Shown piece after piece: positions 11,878-22,359 of a DNA stretch of 62,410 nucleotides. The DNA is from Xanthomonas arboricola (GTDB lineage Bacteria > Pseudomonadota > Gammaproteobacteria > Xanthomonadales > Xanthomonadaceae): positions 570,717-633,126 of the forward strand of contig NZ_QREM01000009.1 of assembly GCF_003353015.1 (NCBI RefSeq), given 5' to 3'. A program made the translations under genes and the position numbers. The notes below the pieces were generated by a model that had not been told where the DNA came from, made no database searches, and saw only the letters and a program-made list of their open reading frames with translations. Numbering within the stretch: the stretch's first letter is position 1; the number at the start of each line of letters is the position of its first letter.

Positions 11878-12222
11878 GTTGTATTACCTTTCGGATGTGG
11901 CCACGTGGGCCGGACAGCTCCCCGGTGACCCGCGCGACGCGGCCGGTGGAGCAAGGGTTCCCGCCCGGAACCGGGCAGGAAGCAGGAAAGTATGGCAGTT
12001 CAGGCGCTTAGCCGCAACCGGGCCGGGCCAGCGGCCGAGCCGACGAACAGGACATCTGCGCGGCGACTGCTTGAGCCCCTCTCCCGCCGGTAGAGGGGTT
12101 GGGGTGAGGGTTAGCGGCGAAGCCACTCGTGACGCCTCACCGCGCGAGGCTTCGCCCGTACCCTCATCCGCCCTTCGGGCACCTTCTCCCGCAGGGAGAA
12201 GCGACAGCGCGCACCAGCGGAC
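11878..12222. other. rpsF leader region and intergenic repeat; no gene
   Basis: This 345-bp stretch separates rpsF from the Fe-S carrier gene. The part next to rpsF holds its ribosome-binding site (GAAAGG) and a GGCCACGTGG palindrome near 11899-11908. The half next to the Fe-S carrier gene is the mosaic repeat copy at 12075-12201. No open frame with codon bias or family similarity was found. Confidence 0.7.
12075..12201. repeat. Xanthomonas mosaic intergenic repeat, copy 2 (inverted)
   Basis: Reverse-complement relative of the element at 5860-5983. It shares the CCCCTCTCCC end, GGGGTGAGGGT, GGCTTCGCCC, ACCCTCATCCGCCC and the ACCTTCTCCC...GGGAGAAG end. The two copies are inverted relative to each other and flank the zipA-smc-rplI-rpsR-rpsF segment. 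Confidence 0.75.
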
Positions 12223-12561
12223 TCAGCGATGCTCGGCTTCGGTCGTGAAGCTCTCGCCGCAGCCGCATTCGGCAGTCGCATTGGGATTGTTGAACGTGAA
12301 AGTCTCGCTGAGGCCGTGCTTGCCGAAATCGATGCAGGTGCCATCGACCAGCGGCAGGCTGACCGGATCGACGAAGATGCGCACCCCCTGCTGCTCGAAT
12401 ACCGCATCGTCGTCGCGCTTCTCGCGCGCCAGGTCGGTGACATGGCCCCAGCCCGAGCAGCCGGTCTTGGTCACGCCAAAGCGCAGACCCAGCGTCCCCG
12501 GGGTCTGCTGCACGAAACGCTGCACGCGCTCCAGCGCGGCGGGGGTGAGGCTGATGGCCAT
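12223..12561 (-). CDS. iscA: A-type iron-sulfur cluster carrier, IscA/HesB family
   Basis: A 112-residue protein of the HesB/YadR/IscA family that carries or transfers [2Fe-2S]/[4Fe-4S] clusters to apo-proteins. The three ligand cysteines are present: one in [10 protein letters not shown] and two in AECGCGESF near the C-terminus. The start at 12561 ([13 protein letters not shown]) has GGAG upstream and gives the family's usual length; the longer open frame has no similarity. It resembles IscA more than ErpA (NPN...CGCGESF ending). It stands alone, without isc or suf neighbours, so the gene symbol is by similarity. Confidence 0.88.
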   Translation of the reverse strand: MAISLTPAALERVQRFVQQTPGTLGLRFGVTKTGCSGWGHVTDLAREKRDDDAVFEQQGVRIFVDPVSLPLVDGTCIDFGKHGLSETFTFNNPNATAECGCGESFTTEAEHR

Positions 12562-12780
12562 GGGAGATGCTCCGGAAACGAGGGTGAAACACTGGCGGCA
12601 AGTATAGCGAGGCTGCGAGAACCTAAGGACTGCACCCGCCGATACGACCTGTTCCCCAGATGGGGCCATGCCCCGCCTCCGACAAGCACGACCACCCGCG
12701 ACGGTTCAGATGCTCGCGCCAGCGCGCCCGCAGCCAGTAAACTCGCAGACCATTCAAAGTCGCTACGGCGAGGACAAGTC

Positions 12781-14175
<1,395 letters not shown>

Positions 14176-14176
14176 G

Positions 14177-14431
14177 GTGAGCCTGCTGGTCGCCGCCACG
14201 CTGCAGTTGCTGGCCTTCGCGGTGGCGTTGCTGGGCGCCGGCATCGCCGGCGCACGCGGCGTCCGGCTGGCGCAGCTGGCAGCCGCACATCCGGGCGCAA
14301 GCGCGTGGTGGCAAGGTGACGCGGCGCGCAGGGCGATCATCCATGCCGTGCGTCCGTTATGGTGGACCATCGCTGCGCTGGTGATCGGCGCAGCACTTCC
14401 CCAACTCGCACTGATGCTGGCGGGCACATGA
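14177..14431 (+). CDS. Small membrane protein, first of a coupled trio
   Basis: An 84-residue protein starting at a GTG one base after the asnS stop. It has an N-terminal hydrophobic helix (LLVAATLQLLAFAVALLGAGIAG) and a C-terminal one (PLWWTIAALVIGAALPQLALML). Between them is a short polar loop, so it should be a two-span inner-membrane protein. I do not recognise the family. The ATGA overlap with the next gene indicates coupled translation. Confidence 0.7.
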   Translation: MSLLVAATLQLLAFAVALLGAGIAGARGVRLAQLAAAHPGASAWWQGDAARRAIIHAVRPLWWTIAALVIGAALPQLALMLAGT

Positions 14432-14733
14432 CCCTGTTCTTCGCACTGTGTTTTGTCGGCGTCGCCGTTGCCGGGCTCACCGCCCTGCTGATCTTCTGGC
14501 CACTGACGCTGGTACACCTGCGCGACCGCCATCCCGAGGCGCTGGCCAGCTTCGGCGATCCGGCCTTCCTCAGTCCCGCGGCACTGCGCTGGTTGCTGGC
14601 GCGGCGCTACCGCGGCCATCGCGACAGTGCGCTGTCCGGGCTGGCCACACCCGCCTGGCTGTCGCTGCTGACCCTCTTCTTCGGCCTGGGCATGGCGGCC
14701 CTGCTCGGCCTGCTCTCCAAGGTAATGCCATGA
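14428..14733 (+). CDS. Small membrane protein, second of a coupled trio
   Basis: A 101-residue protein starting at the ATG that overlaps the previous stop by 4 bp. It also has two predicted membrane helices: residues 1-25 (FFALCFVGVAVAGLTALLIFW) and about 75-98 (SLLTLFFGLGMAALLGLLS). A basic, aromatic loop of about 50 residues lies between them (HLRDRHPEAL, LLARRYRGHRDS). The family is not recognised. Its architecture mirrors the preceding gene, so the two may form a complex. Confidence 0.7.
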   Translation: MTLFFALCFVGVAVAGLTALLIFWPLTLVHLRDRHPEALASFGDPAFLSPAALRWLLARRYRGHRDSALSGLATPAWLSLLTLFFGLGMAALLGLLSKVMP

Positions 14734-15056
14734 ATCCACAGCACGACACCGCACATGACGACCACGACTCCTGGTGGCTGGCCACGATCGGCCGCACGCT
14801 GATCTGGGCGCGCCTGCGCGTCAAGCAGGCCGGCACCGCCGAAGTCCTGGACAGCGACGGCAAGCTCCTGCCCTACGACAGCGAAGACAGCGCCCGTGCG
14901 GCCTTGTTCGATGCCGAATTCGTCGCGCTCGACGGGCTGGACGAGGAAGACGCGCTGATGCGTGGCTTCTCGCTCCACGAGGTGTCGCCGCCGCGTGGCG
15001 ACGACGATGCGGACCTGCGCGAACGCATGGTGCTGACTCTGGGCGGCCGCGCCTGA
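14730..15056 (+). CDS. Small acidic cytosolic protein, third of a coupled trio
   Basis: A 108-residue soluble protein rich in Asp and His at the start and Asp/Glu throughout. Its start overlaps the previous stop by 4 bp. No signal peptide, membrane segment or catalytic motif is visible. There is a tryptophan pair in the N-terminal part (DSWWLATIGRTLIWARLR). The family is not recognised. With its two membrane neighbours it forms a coupled unit behind asnS; any joint role is unknown. Confidence 0.65.
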   Translation: MNPQHDTAHDDHDSWWLATIGRTLIWARLRVKQAGTAEVLDSDGKLLPYDSEDSARAALFDAEFVALDGLDEEDALMRGFSLHEVSPPRGDDDADLRERMVLTLGGRA

Positions 15057-15057
15057 C

Positions 15058-15696
15058 ATGTATGCCCCGCGCGCGTTTGCGCAGACCGATCTGGCCCTGC
15101 TGGACTGGCTGATCGCGCGCGACCCGTTCGTCACCCTGATCAGCCAGGGCGAGGACGGACAGCCGGCGATCTCGCATCTGCCGGTGCTGTACCGACGCGA
15201 CGCGCAGGCAGTGGTCATCGAAGGCCACTGGGCGCGCCCCAATCCGCAGGCGCGCCAGCCAGGCGATGCGGTGATCGTGGTACAGGGCCCGCATGCCTAC
15301 GTGTCGCCCGCCTGGTACCCGGACAAGGAAACGGCCGCACGTGTGCCGACCTGGAACTACGCCGTGGCGCATCTGCATGGACGTTGCGAGCAGGTGGGCG
15401 ACGAGGCGGCACTGGGCGAGCTGATCGGCCGCATGAGTAAACACTTCGAACAGCGCATCGGCAGCGACTGGCTGTTCGAGATGGAGCGCGACAGCCACCG
15501 CCGCCAGTTGCGCGGCCTGGTCGGTTTCCGCTTCGTTCCCAGCCGCATCGAGCTGACCTTCAAGCTCAGCCAGAATCATCCGGCCGGTAATGTCGCTGCC
15601 GTGAGCGATGCATTGCAGCAACAGGCGTCCGCCGACTCCCGCGAGCTGGCATCGCTGATGCGCGATGCCCTGCAGGTACGCGATGGCGCAGCATGA
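15058..15696 (+). CDS. paiB: PaiB-type FMN-binding regulator
   Basis: A 212-residue member of the PaiB/FMN_bind_2 family, named after a Bacillus subtilis protein reported to repress sporulation and protease genes. These have a split-barrel flavin fold. Family motifs seen are MYxPxxF at the start, VPTWNYAVAHLHG in the middle and RIELTFKLSQNHP towards the end. It starts 1 bp after the preceding trio gene, so it may be the last gene of the asnS unit. Whether it truly regulates transcription here, or is only a flavin-binding protein, cannot be told. Confidence 0.85.
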   Translation: MYAPRAFAQTDLALLDWLIARDPFVTLISQGEDGQPAISHLPVLYRRDAQAVVIEGHWARPNPQARQPGDAVIVVQGPHAYVSPAWYPDKETAARVPTWNYAVAHLHGRCEQVGDEAALGELIGRMSKHFEQRIGSDWLFEMERDSHRRQLRGLVGFRFVPSRIELTFKLSQNHPAGNVAAVSDALQQQASADSRELASLMRDALQVRDGAA

Positions 15697-15786
15697 GCGG
15701 TGCCGTACAGCATCGATTTGCGCATCACTGCCTTTCGCTCATCTGTCGATCACACACTGCCCTTCGTCCTCTGGAATACTGCCCCC

Positions 15787-16449
15787 ATGAACGAGCTCAA
15801 CCATTTGCTTGAAAACAACCGTGCCTGGTCCGAACGCATCCGTCGCGAGGACCCGGAATTCTTCTCCAAGCTGTCCACCCAGCAAACGCCCGAGTACCTG
15901 TGGATCGGCTGCTCGGACTCGCGCGTGCCGGCCAACCAGATCATCGACATGGCGCCGGGCGAGGTGTTCGTCCATCGCAACATCGCCAACGTGGTGGTGC
16001 ACACCGATCTGAACTGCCTGTCGGTGATCCAGTTCGCCGTCGACGTGCTCAAGGTCAAGCACATCCTGGTGGTCGGCCATTACGGCTGCGGCGGCGTGTT
16101 TGCCAGCCTGACCCAGAAGCGCATGGGCCTGGTCGACAACTGGATCCGCCACGTCACCGATGTGGCCGACAAGCACGAGGCCTGCCTGCACGATGCGGGC
16201 GACCTGCCGCTCCAGCATGCACGCCTGTGCGAGCTCAATGTGCTCGAGCAGGTGGTCAATGTCTGCCGCACCACCATCGTGCGCGATGCCTGGGAGCGCG
16301 GCCAGGAACTGTGCGTGCATGGCTGGGTCTACAGCCTGCGCGACGGACATGCGCATGATCTGGGCATGTCGATCGACCGCCCCGAGCTGCTGCAGGAACG
16401 CTACGACGCCGCGCTGACGCAGATCCAGGCCGATCACGCCGAACGCTGA
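15787..16449 (+). CDS. can: Beta-class carbonic anhydrase Can
   Basis: Interconverts CO2 and bicarbonate in the cytoplasm. The 220-residue protein has the same length as E. coli Can and is close to it along its length. The zinc ligands are C42, D44 (GCSDSRVPA), H98 and C101 (GHYGCGG). The ATG at 15787 gives the family N-terminus; 29 upstream codons lack similarity. A second beta-carbonic anhydrase of a different subgroup lies at 42051-42731 beside a SulP transporter. This copy is monocistronic and probably does housekeeping supply of bicarbonate for carboxylases. Confidence 0.95.
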   Translation: MNELNHLLENNRAWSERIRREDPEFFSKLSTQQTPEYLWIGCSDSRVPANQIIDMAPGEVFVHRNIANVVVHTDLNCLSVIQFAVDVLKVKHILVVGHYGCGGVFASLTQKRMGLVDNWIRHVTDVADKHEACLHDAGDLPLQHARLCELNVLEQVVNVCRTTIVRDAWERGQELCVHGWVYSLRDGHAHDLGMSIDRPELLQERYDAALTQIQADHAER

Positions 16450-16534
16450 GCCGTACCCGCACGGCGGTCCACCGCGGCGCCCATCGGCGCCGTCGGTTGG
16501 CTATGCTGGACGTCTTCTTTGCCGAGGAACGTCG

Positions 16535-17065
16535 ATGCTGGTCCCGCCGATCAACCTGCATGCCTGGATCGAGCAACACCGCCACCTGCTCAAGCCGCCG
16601 GTAGGCAATAAATGCATCCAGCAGGACGGCTTCATCATCATGATCGTCGGCGGGCCGAATGCCCGCACCGACTATCACTACGACGAAGGCCCGGAGTGGT
16701 TCTTCCAGCTCGAAGGCGAGATGGTGCTGAAGGTGCAGGACGACGGCGTGGCACGCGATATCCCGATCCGCGCCGGCGAGATCTTCCTGCTGCCGCCCAG
16801 GGTGCCGCATTCGCCGCAACGCGCGGCCGGCTCGATCGGCCTGGTGATCGAACGCGAACGCCTGCCCGACGAGCAGGACGGCCTGCAGTGGTATTGCCCG
16901 CAGTGCAATCACAAGCTGTACGAGGCGATGTTTCCGCTGCAGGACATCGAAACCGATTTTCCGCCGGTGTTCGATCATTTCTACCGTTCGCTCGCGCTGC
17001 GCACCTGCACCCAATGCGGGCATCTGCACCCTGCGCCGGAGCGCTATGCCGCTGTCGAGGCATGA
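16535..17065 (+). CDS. nbaC: 3-hydroxyanthranilate 3,4-dioxygenase
   Basis: Opens the ring of 3-hydroxyanthranilate to give the semialdehyde that cyclises to quinolinate, the NAD precursor. The cupin protein has 176 residues. Iron ligands fit H48, E54 and H92 ([18 protein letters not shown]), with substrate-contact arginines R44 and R96. The rubredoxin-like second metal site of bacterial enzymes is intact: C121, C124 (CPQC), C158 and C161 (CTQC). The ATG at 16535 follows GAGGAA at good spacing. Kynureninase and kynurenine monooxygenase lie downstream on the same strand, with a FUSC-type transporter in between. The gene for the first step, tryptophan 2,3-dioxygenase, is not here. Confidence 0.95.
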   Translation: MLVPPINLHAWIEQHRHLLKPPVGNKCIQQDGFIIMIVGGPNARTDYHYDEGPEWFFQLEGEMVLKVQDDGVARDIPIRAGEIFLLPPRVPHSPQRAAGSIGLVIERERLPDEQDGLQWYCPQCNHKLYEAMFPLQDIETDFPPVFDHFYRSLALRTCTQCGHLHPAPERYAAVEA

Positions 17066-17264
17066 GCGGGCGATGGCGCGTGACACTGCCGGGCACGCCT
17101 TGCGCAGGTGTTCGAGCCCCTTCGCTCGGCGGCTGGTCGTGCGCGCCACCGCAGTATCGCAATGCCGCGCAATGCAATGACGACGCAGCTGTGCGCCTCG
17201 CGCTGTGTTTCGACCGCGTGCACGAGCGGCGGCCACACTGCGTATCCGCGTTGAACCCCATGCC

Positions 17265-19406
17265 ATGCTGCGCTCGCTGATCGACCTCAAACCGCGCGAT
17301 GTGCCGCTGCGCGTCGCGCTGCGCAACACCGCCGCGGTGGTGCTGCCGCTGGCGGTCGGCGTGGCCACCGGGCATGTCGCCGCCGGCCTGGCCGTGTGTA
17401 CCGGCGCGCTCAACACCATGTTCACCGACCAGCCCGGCCCGTACCGCGCGCGCCTGCAACGCATGCTGATGGCCGCGCTGGCAGCCGGCCTGGCCGCGTT
17501 GCTCGGCATCTGGGTCGGCCACGACACCCCGGCCCTGGTGATCGCCGGGCTGCTGCTCGGCCTGGGCGGCGGCTTGCTGGTGGCGCTCGGCCCGGTGGCG
17601 GCGCGCGTGGGGCTGACCAGCATGATCCTGCTGGTGGTCAGCGCCGACATGCGCTTGCCGGTGCAGCAGGCAGCGGGTGTGGCGACGTTGATCTTTGCCG
17701 GCGGCCTGCTGCAGGTGGTGCTGGCCTTGGCCGCCTGGCCGCTGCAACGCTATCGCCCGGAGCGCTTCGCGCTGGCGGACCTGATGCGTCAACTGGCCGG
17801 CATCGCGCGCCAGCGTCCGGAAGCCAGCGCCCCGCCACCGGCCACCCAGGAAGTGCTCGATGCGATGGTGATGCTGCATGGCGAGCACCGCTCGCGCGCG
17901 ATCGCCGTGCAGAGTTTCCGCATCATTGCCGAGCTGTGCGAGCGCGTGCGGCTGGAGCTGCTGTCGCTGGCCGATGTCGACACCCGCCTGACCGAGTCGC
18001 AGGCGCGCCCGGCGATCGAGCGCGTGCTCGAACGCAGCGCCATCGTGCTGGAACAGCTCGCGCATGCGATGACGGTGGGCGAAGACCCGCTCGCCGCCAC
18101 TGCCTCGATGACCGGCTTCGACGACCTGGTCGCCGCGCTGGCGCAGTTCCAGCACGACAACGCCGACACCCGCGAGCGCCGGCTGGTGCGGGTGGCGGTG
18201 GCGCGCGCGCAAGGCCTGGGCGGCCAGCTGCGCGCGCTGATCCGCAACGCGCATTGGGCCAGCAGCCGTGGCGAAATCCAGGCGCAGCTGGCCGAAGCGC
18301 GCCTGCCGGCGGCGCTGCGGCCCGCCGCGACCTGGGCCACGCTGCGCGCGAACCTGGATCTGTCCTCGGTGGCGTTCCGGCATGCCTTGCGCTGCGGCGT
18401 CTGCCTGGCGCTGGCGATCGCCTTCCAGCGCTGGCAGCAGATCCCGCACGGCTTCTGGATTCCGATGACCACCGCGATCGTGCTCAAGCCGGATTTCGGC
18501 GGCACCTTCAGCTTCGGCGCCCTGCGCGTGGCCGGCACCTTCGTCGGCCTGCTGGTGGCGACCTTGCTGGCGCATCTGGCGATGGATGGCGCCAGCGTCC
18601 GCCTGGCGTTGCTGGCGCTGTTCTGCCTGGGTTTCCGCCTGCTGACCCAGGTGAACTACGGCATCGGCGTGGCGTTCCTGACCGGCATGCTGGTGCTGCT
18701 GCTGTCCTTCGAAGGCGTGGCACCGGGCGAGGCCGTCGGTGCGCGCCTGCAGGCGACGGTGGCCGGCAGCGCCTGGGCGTTGATCGCCTACGCGCTATGG
18801 CCCACGCGCGAGCGCCGGCACATCCGCGCCTCGCTGGCGCAGCTGCTCAGCGCCTACCGCGATCATCTGCGCACCCTGTTGCTCGGCAGGATGGAGGACC
18901 TGGGCGACACCCGCGCTGCCGCACGCGTGGCGCGCACCAATGCGCAGGCTTCGATCGAACGGCTGCGCGGCGAGCCGCGCAGCCGGCGCAACCTGCACGA
19001 ACTCAAGCTCGCCGAGTCGTTGCTGGCCAACGGCAACCGGCTGATCCGCGCCACCTTGTCGCTGGAAGCGGTGCTGCGCGACGGCCATCCGCTGCCTGCG
19101 CTGGACGCGCTGCCGGCGTTCGCGCAACAGGCCGACCAGGCGCTGTCCGAGCTGATCGCCTGCCTGCGCGACGGCGGCATTCCCGCCGCGGCCACCTTGC
19201 GCAGCGCAGAGCGCCAGCTGTCCGATGCATTGGCGGCCCTGCCCGACGGCTCGCCGGCCACCGCCGCACTGGCCGACACCATCGACCGCATCACCGACAG
19301 CATCGGCACGTTGACGCATCTGCTGCGCCCTGCCCGGCCAGCCGCGACCACCGCCGCGCCCGACGCACCGGCCGCGCATGACGGCGTACACGGTGCCGGC
19401 GGGTAA
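17265..19406 (+). CDS. FUSC-family (YccS/AaeB-like) inner-membrane protein
   Basis: A 713-residue protein with the two-halved FUSC layout. There is an N-terminal bundle of about six membrane helices (residues 20-165), a cytosolic region, a second bundle (about 385-520), and a C-terminal cytosolic helical domain. Relatives include the AaeB aromatic-acid exporter and YccS. The ATG at 17265 was chosen by similarity; the spacer from the dioxygenase gene is 199 bp. Sitting between the genes for 3-hydroxyanthranilate dioxygenase and kynureninase, it is a candidate exporter for an aromatic intermediate such as anthranilate or 3-hydroxyanthranilate. That is an inference from position only. Confidence 0.8.
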   Translation: MLRSLIDLKPRDVPLRVALRNTAAVVLPLAVGVATGHVAAGLAVCTGALNTMFTDQPGPYRARLQRMLMAALAAGLAALLGIWVGHDTPALVIAGLLLGLGGGLLVALGPVAARVGLTSMILLVVSADMRLPVQQAAGVATLIFAGGLLQVVLALAAWPLQRYRPERFALADLMRQLAGIARQRPEASAPPPATQEVLDAMVMLHGEHRSRAIAVQSFRIIAELCERVRLELLSLADVDTRLTESQARPAIERVLERSAIVLEQLAHAMTVGEDPLAATASMTGFDDLVAALAQFQHDNADTRERRLVRVAVARAQGLGGQLRALIRNAHWASSRGEIQAQLAEARLPAALRPAATWATLRANLDLSSVAFRHALRCGVCLALAIAFQRWQQIPHGFWIPMTTAIVLKPDFGGTFSFGALRVAGTFVGLLVATLLAHLAMDGASVRLALLALFCLGFRLLTQVNYGIGVAFLTGMLVLLLSFEGVAPGEAVGARLQATVAGSAWALIAYALWPTRERRHIRASLAQLLSAYRDHLRTLLLGRMEDLGDTRAAARVARTNAQASIERLRGEPRSRRNLHELKLAESLLANGNRLIRATLSLEAVLRDGHPLPALDALPAFAQQADQALSELIACLRDGGIPAAATLRSAERQLSDALAALPDGSPATAALADTIDRITDSIGTLTHLLRPARPAATTAAPDAPAAHDGVHGAGG

Positions 19407-19440
19407 ACTGCGCCACTGACCTGCGTTGCGAGCCGTGATC

Positions 19441-20712
19441 ATGACCGACCTGCTGTCCCGCGCCCATGCCGTTGCACTGGACGCCGCCGACCCGCTGCGC
19501 CAGCTGCGCGATGACTTCATCTTCCCGCAGCATGCCGGCCAGGATCAGACCTATTTCGTCGGCAACTCGCTGGGCCTGCAGCCACGCACCGCACGCGCGA
19601 TGGTGGCCGAGGTGCTCGACCAGTGGGGCGCGCTCGCGGTGGAGGGCCACTTCACCGGTCCCACCCAGTGGCTGACCTATCACCAGCTGGTGCGCGATGG
19701 GCTGGCCCGGGTGGTCGGCGCGCTGCCGGGCGAAGTGGTGGCGATGAACACGCTGAGCGTCAACCTGCACCTGATGATGGCCAGCTTCTACCGTCCAACG
19801 CCCGAGCGCGGCGCGATCCTGATCGAAGCCGGCGCGTTTCCGTCCGACCGCCATGCGGTGGAATCGCAACTGCGCCTGCACGGGCTGGATCCGGCCACGC
19901 AGCTGATCGAAGTGGAAGCCGACCAGCCCAATGGCACGCTGTCGATGGCAGCGATTGCCGATGCCATCGCCCGGCATGGTCCGCGGCTGGCGCTGGTGCT
20001 GTGGCCCGGCATCCAGTACCGCACCGGCCAGGCCTTCGACCTGGGCGAAATCGTGCGGCTGGCACACGCACAGGGCGCGACGGTGGGTTTCGATCTGGCG
20101 CATGCGGTGGGCAATATCGCGCTGACCCTGCACGACGACGACGTGGATTTCGCGGTCTGGTGCCACTACAAGTATCTCAATGCCGGCCCCGGCGCGGTGG
20201 GCGGCTGTTTCGTGCACGAACGCCATGCCAACAGCAACCTGCCGCGCATGGCCGGCTGGTGGGGACACGAGCAGCAGACCCGCTTCCGCATGGATCCGCA
20301 GTTCGTGCCCTCGCCTGGGGCCGAAGGCTGGCAGCTGAGCAATCCGCCGGTGCTGGCGCTGGCGCCGCTGCGTGCATCGCTGCAGCTGTTCGACCAGGCC
20401 GGCATGGCGGCGCTGCGCGCCAAGTCCGAACAGCTCACCGGCCATCTGGAACAGCTGATCCACGCCCGCGTGCCGCAGGTGCTGCAGATCGTCACCCCGT
20501 CCGCGCCGGCGCAGCGTGGCTGCCAGCTGTCGTTGCGGGTGGCCGGTGGCCGCGCGCAGGGGCGCTCGCTGTTCGAGTATCTGCAGTCGGTCGGCGTGCT
20601 CGGCGACTGGCGCGAACCGGACGTGATCCGCATCGCACCGGTGCCGCTGTACAACCGCTTCTGCGACCTGCACCAGTTGGTCGAGCACGTGGAAACCTGG
20701 GCCGCCGCCTGA
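19441..20712 (+). CDS. kynU: Kynureninase
   Basis: PLP enzyme that hydrolyses kynurenine and 3-hydroxykynurenine to anthranilate or 3-hydroxyanthranilate plus alanine. At 423 residues it has the usual length. The PLP lysine is K244 in CHYKYLNAGPG and the cofactor-binding aspartate is D218 (GFDLAHAVGN). FYRPTPERGAIL and the RMDPQFVPS segment are also typical. The ATG at 19441 is preferred to an in-frame GTG 15 bp upstream. With the monooxygenase that follows and the upstream dioxygenase it makes the eukaryotic-type route from tryptophan to quinolinate. Confidence 0.95.
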   Translation: MTDLLSRAHAVALDAADPLRQLRDDFIFPQHAGQDQTYFVGNSLGLQPRTARAMVAEVLDQWGALAVEGHFTGPTQWLTYHQLVRDGLARVVGALPGEVVAMNTLSVNLHLMMASFYRPTPERGAILIEAGAFPSDRHAVESQLRLHGLDPATQLIEVEADQPNGTLSMAAIADAIARHGPRLALVLWPGIQYRTGQAFDLGEIVRLAHAQGATVGFDLAHAVGNIALTLHDDDVDFAVWCHYKYLNAGPGAVGGCFVHERHANSNLPRMAGWWGHEQQTRFRMDPQFVPSPGAEGWQLSNPPVLALAPLRASLQLFDQAGMAALRAKSEQLTGHLEQLIHARVPQVLQIVTPSAPAQRGCQLSLRVAGGRAQGRSLFEYLQSVGVLGDWREPDVIRIAPVPLYNRFCDLHQLVEHVETWAAA

Positions 20713-20885
20713 GCACATACGGCACGGACTGTGCCAGCCAACAGCGCCGCGCGTGAGCCGGAAGCGGCACCCGCGCACGTACACTCCGAACCCGCACCCG
20801 GCCGACCGCAGCAGGTGCCGCTGCCAGCCACTCTCCTTCCTCCCTCTTGGCCGGCACTTGCGTCCGGCCGCTGCCGGATACCGCA

Positions 20886-22253
20886 TTGAGCGCAGTCTCT
20901 CCCCGTTCCCTGACCCTGATCGGCGCTGGCCTGGCCGGTTGCCTGCTGGCCATCCTGTTGTCGCGCCGCGGCTGGCAGGTCACCGTCTACGAGCGCCGCG
21001 GCGACCCGCGCATCAAGGGCTACGAGTCCGGCCGCTCGATCAACCTGGCGCTGGCCGAACGCGGCCGCCATGCGCTGCGCCAGGCCGGTGCCGACGACGC
21101 GGTCATGGCCAAGGCGGTGATGATGCGCGGGCGCATGGTGCACCCGCTGCACGCGCAGCCGCAGCTGCAGCGCTACGGGCGCGACGACAGCGAAGTGATC
21201 TGGTCGATCCACCGCGCCGCGTTGAACATCGCGCTGCTGGATCTGGCCGAACAGGCCGGCGCACGCGTGCACTTCTACCGCCGCCTGCATACGGTGGACT
21301 TCGACGCCGGCTATGCGCGCTTCATCGACGACCGCGACGACCAGCCGCACGAAATCCATTTCCAGAGCCTGATCGGCAGCGATGGCGCCGGCTCGGCATT
21401 GCGCGCGGCGATGCAGCGCAAATCGCCGCTGGGCGAGCGCACCGAATTTCTCGATCACTCCTACAAGGAGCTGGAAATCCCGCCGTTGCCCGGCGGCGGG
21501 TTCCGCATCGAAGGCAACGCCCTGCATATCTGGCCGCGCGGGCGCTACATGTGCATCGCGCTGCCCAACGACGGCGGCACCTTCACCGTCACGCTGTTTC
21601 TGCCCAACGCCGGCGAACCCAGCTTTGCCACCACCCGCAACGGCGACGAGGCGCTGGCCCTGTTCGCGCGGGATTTTCCCGATGCGCTGCCGCTGATTCC
21701 TCAGCTCAAGGAGCATTGGGAAGAACATCCGCCCGGCCTGCTCGGCACCCTGACGCTGGACCGCTGGCATCTGGACGGCCGCGCCCTGCTGATCGGCGAC
21801 GCCGCGCACGCGATGGTGCCGTTCCACGGCCAGGGCATGAATTGCGCGTTCGAAGATTGCGTGGCGCTGGCAGAGCAGCTGGACGCGCACCACGATCTGG
21901 AAACTGCGTTTGCCGCATTCCAGGCTGCACGCCATGAGGATGCCGCGGCGATCCAGCAGATGGCGCTGGAAAACTATCTGGAGATGCGCGACCGCGTCGA
22001 CGATCCCGACTTCCTGCTGCAGCGCGCGCTCGAACAGCAACTGCAGGCACGCTGGCCCACCCGTTTCGTGCCGCATTACACGATGGTGACCTTCCTGCGC
22101 ACGCGCTATTCGATCGCCCTGGCGCGCAGCGAGATCCAGCGCCAGATCCTGGTCGAGGCCACACGCGGGCACAGCGACCTGTCGCGCATCGACTGGGCGG
22201 CACTGGAAGCGGTCGTGCATGCGCGCCTGCAACCGCTGGAAGGCGCGCACTGA
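20886..22253 (+). CDS. kmo: Kynurenine 3-monooxygenase
   Basis: FAD- and NADPH-dependent hydroxylase converting kynurenine to 3-hydroxykynurenine. The Rossmann FAD motif is GAGLAG (residues 13-18) and the second FAD motif is GDAAHAMVPFHGQGMN. I chose the TTG at 20886, giving 455 residues with SAVSPRSLTLIGAG at the start; an upstream TTG at 20847 is possible but adds unlike sequence. The C-terminal tail has a hydrophobic segment as in other family members. Having both this hydroxylase and kynureninase commits the pathway to 3-hydroxyanthranilate rather than anthranilate. The gap from kynU is 173 bp, so separate transcription is possible. Confidence 0.94.
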   Translation: MSAVSPRSLTLIGAGLAGCLLAILLSRRGWQVTVYERRGDPRIKGYESGRSINLALAERGRHALRQAGADDAVMAKAVMMRGRMVHPLHAQPQLQRYGRDDSEVIWSIHRAALNIALLDLAEQAGARVHFYRRLHTVDFDAGYARFIDDRDDQPHEIHFQSLIGSDGAGSALRAAMQRKSPLGERTEFLDHSYKELEIPPLPGGGFRIEGNALHIWPRGRYMCIALPNDGGTFTVTLFLPNAGEPSFATTRNGDEALALFARDFPDALPLIPQLKEHWEEHPPGLLGTLTLDRWHLDGRALLIGDAAHAMVPFHGQGMNCAFEDCVALAEQLDAHHDLETAFAAFQAARHEDAAAIQQMALENYLEMRDRVDDPDFLLQRALEQQLQARWPTRFVPHYTMVTFLRTRYSIALARSEIQRQILVEATRGHSDLSRIDWAALEAVVHARLQPLEGAH

Positions 22254-22359
22254 TCAAGCTGCACAGGCCGGCGTCAGCGGGCCGGCGCGCGGATAAGAGA
22301 TACTAGGCAGCACTGGCGGCGCCCTCCGCAGCGCGCCGCGGATCTGGATGTGATACGGC

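Noticed and set aside
14177-15056. The small-gene trio as a toxin-antitoxin or defence system
   Set aside because: No known toxin, nuclease or antitoxin motif; the proteins are linked to a housekeeping gene.
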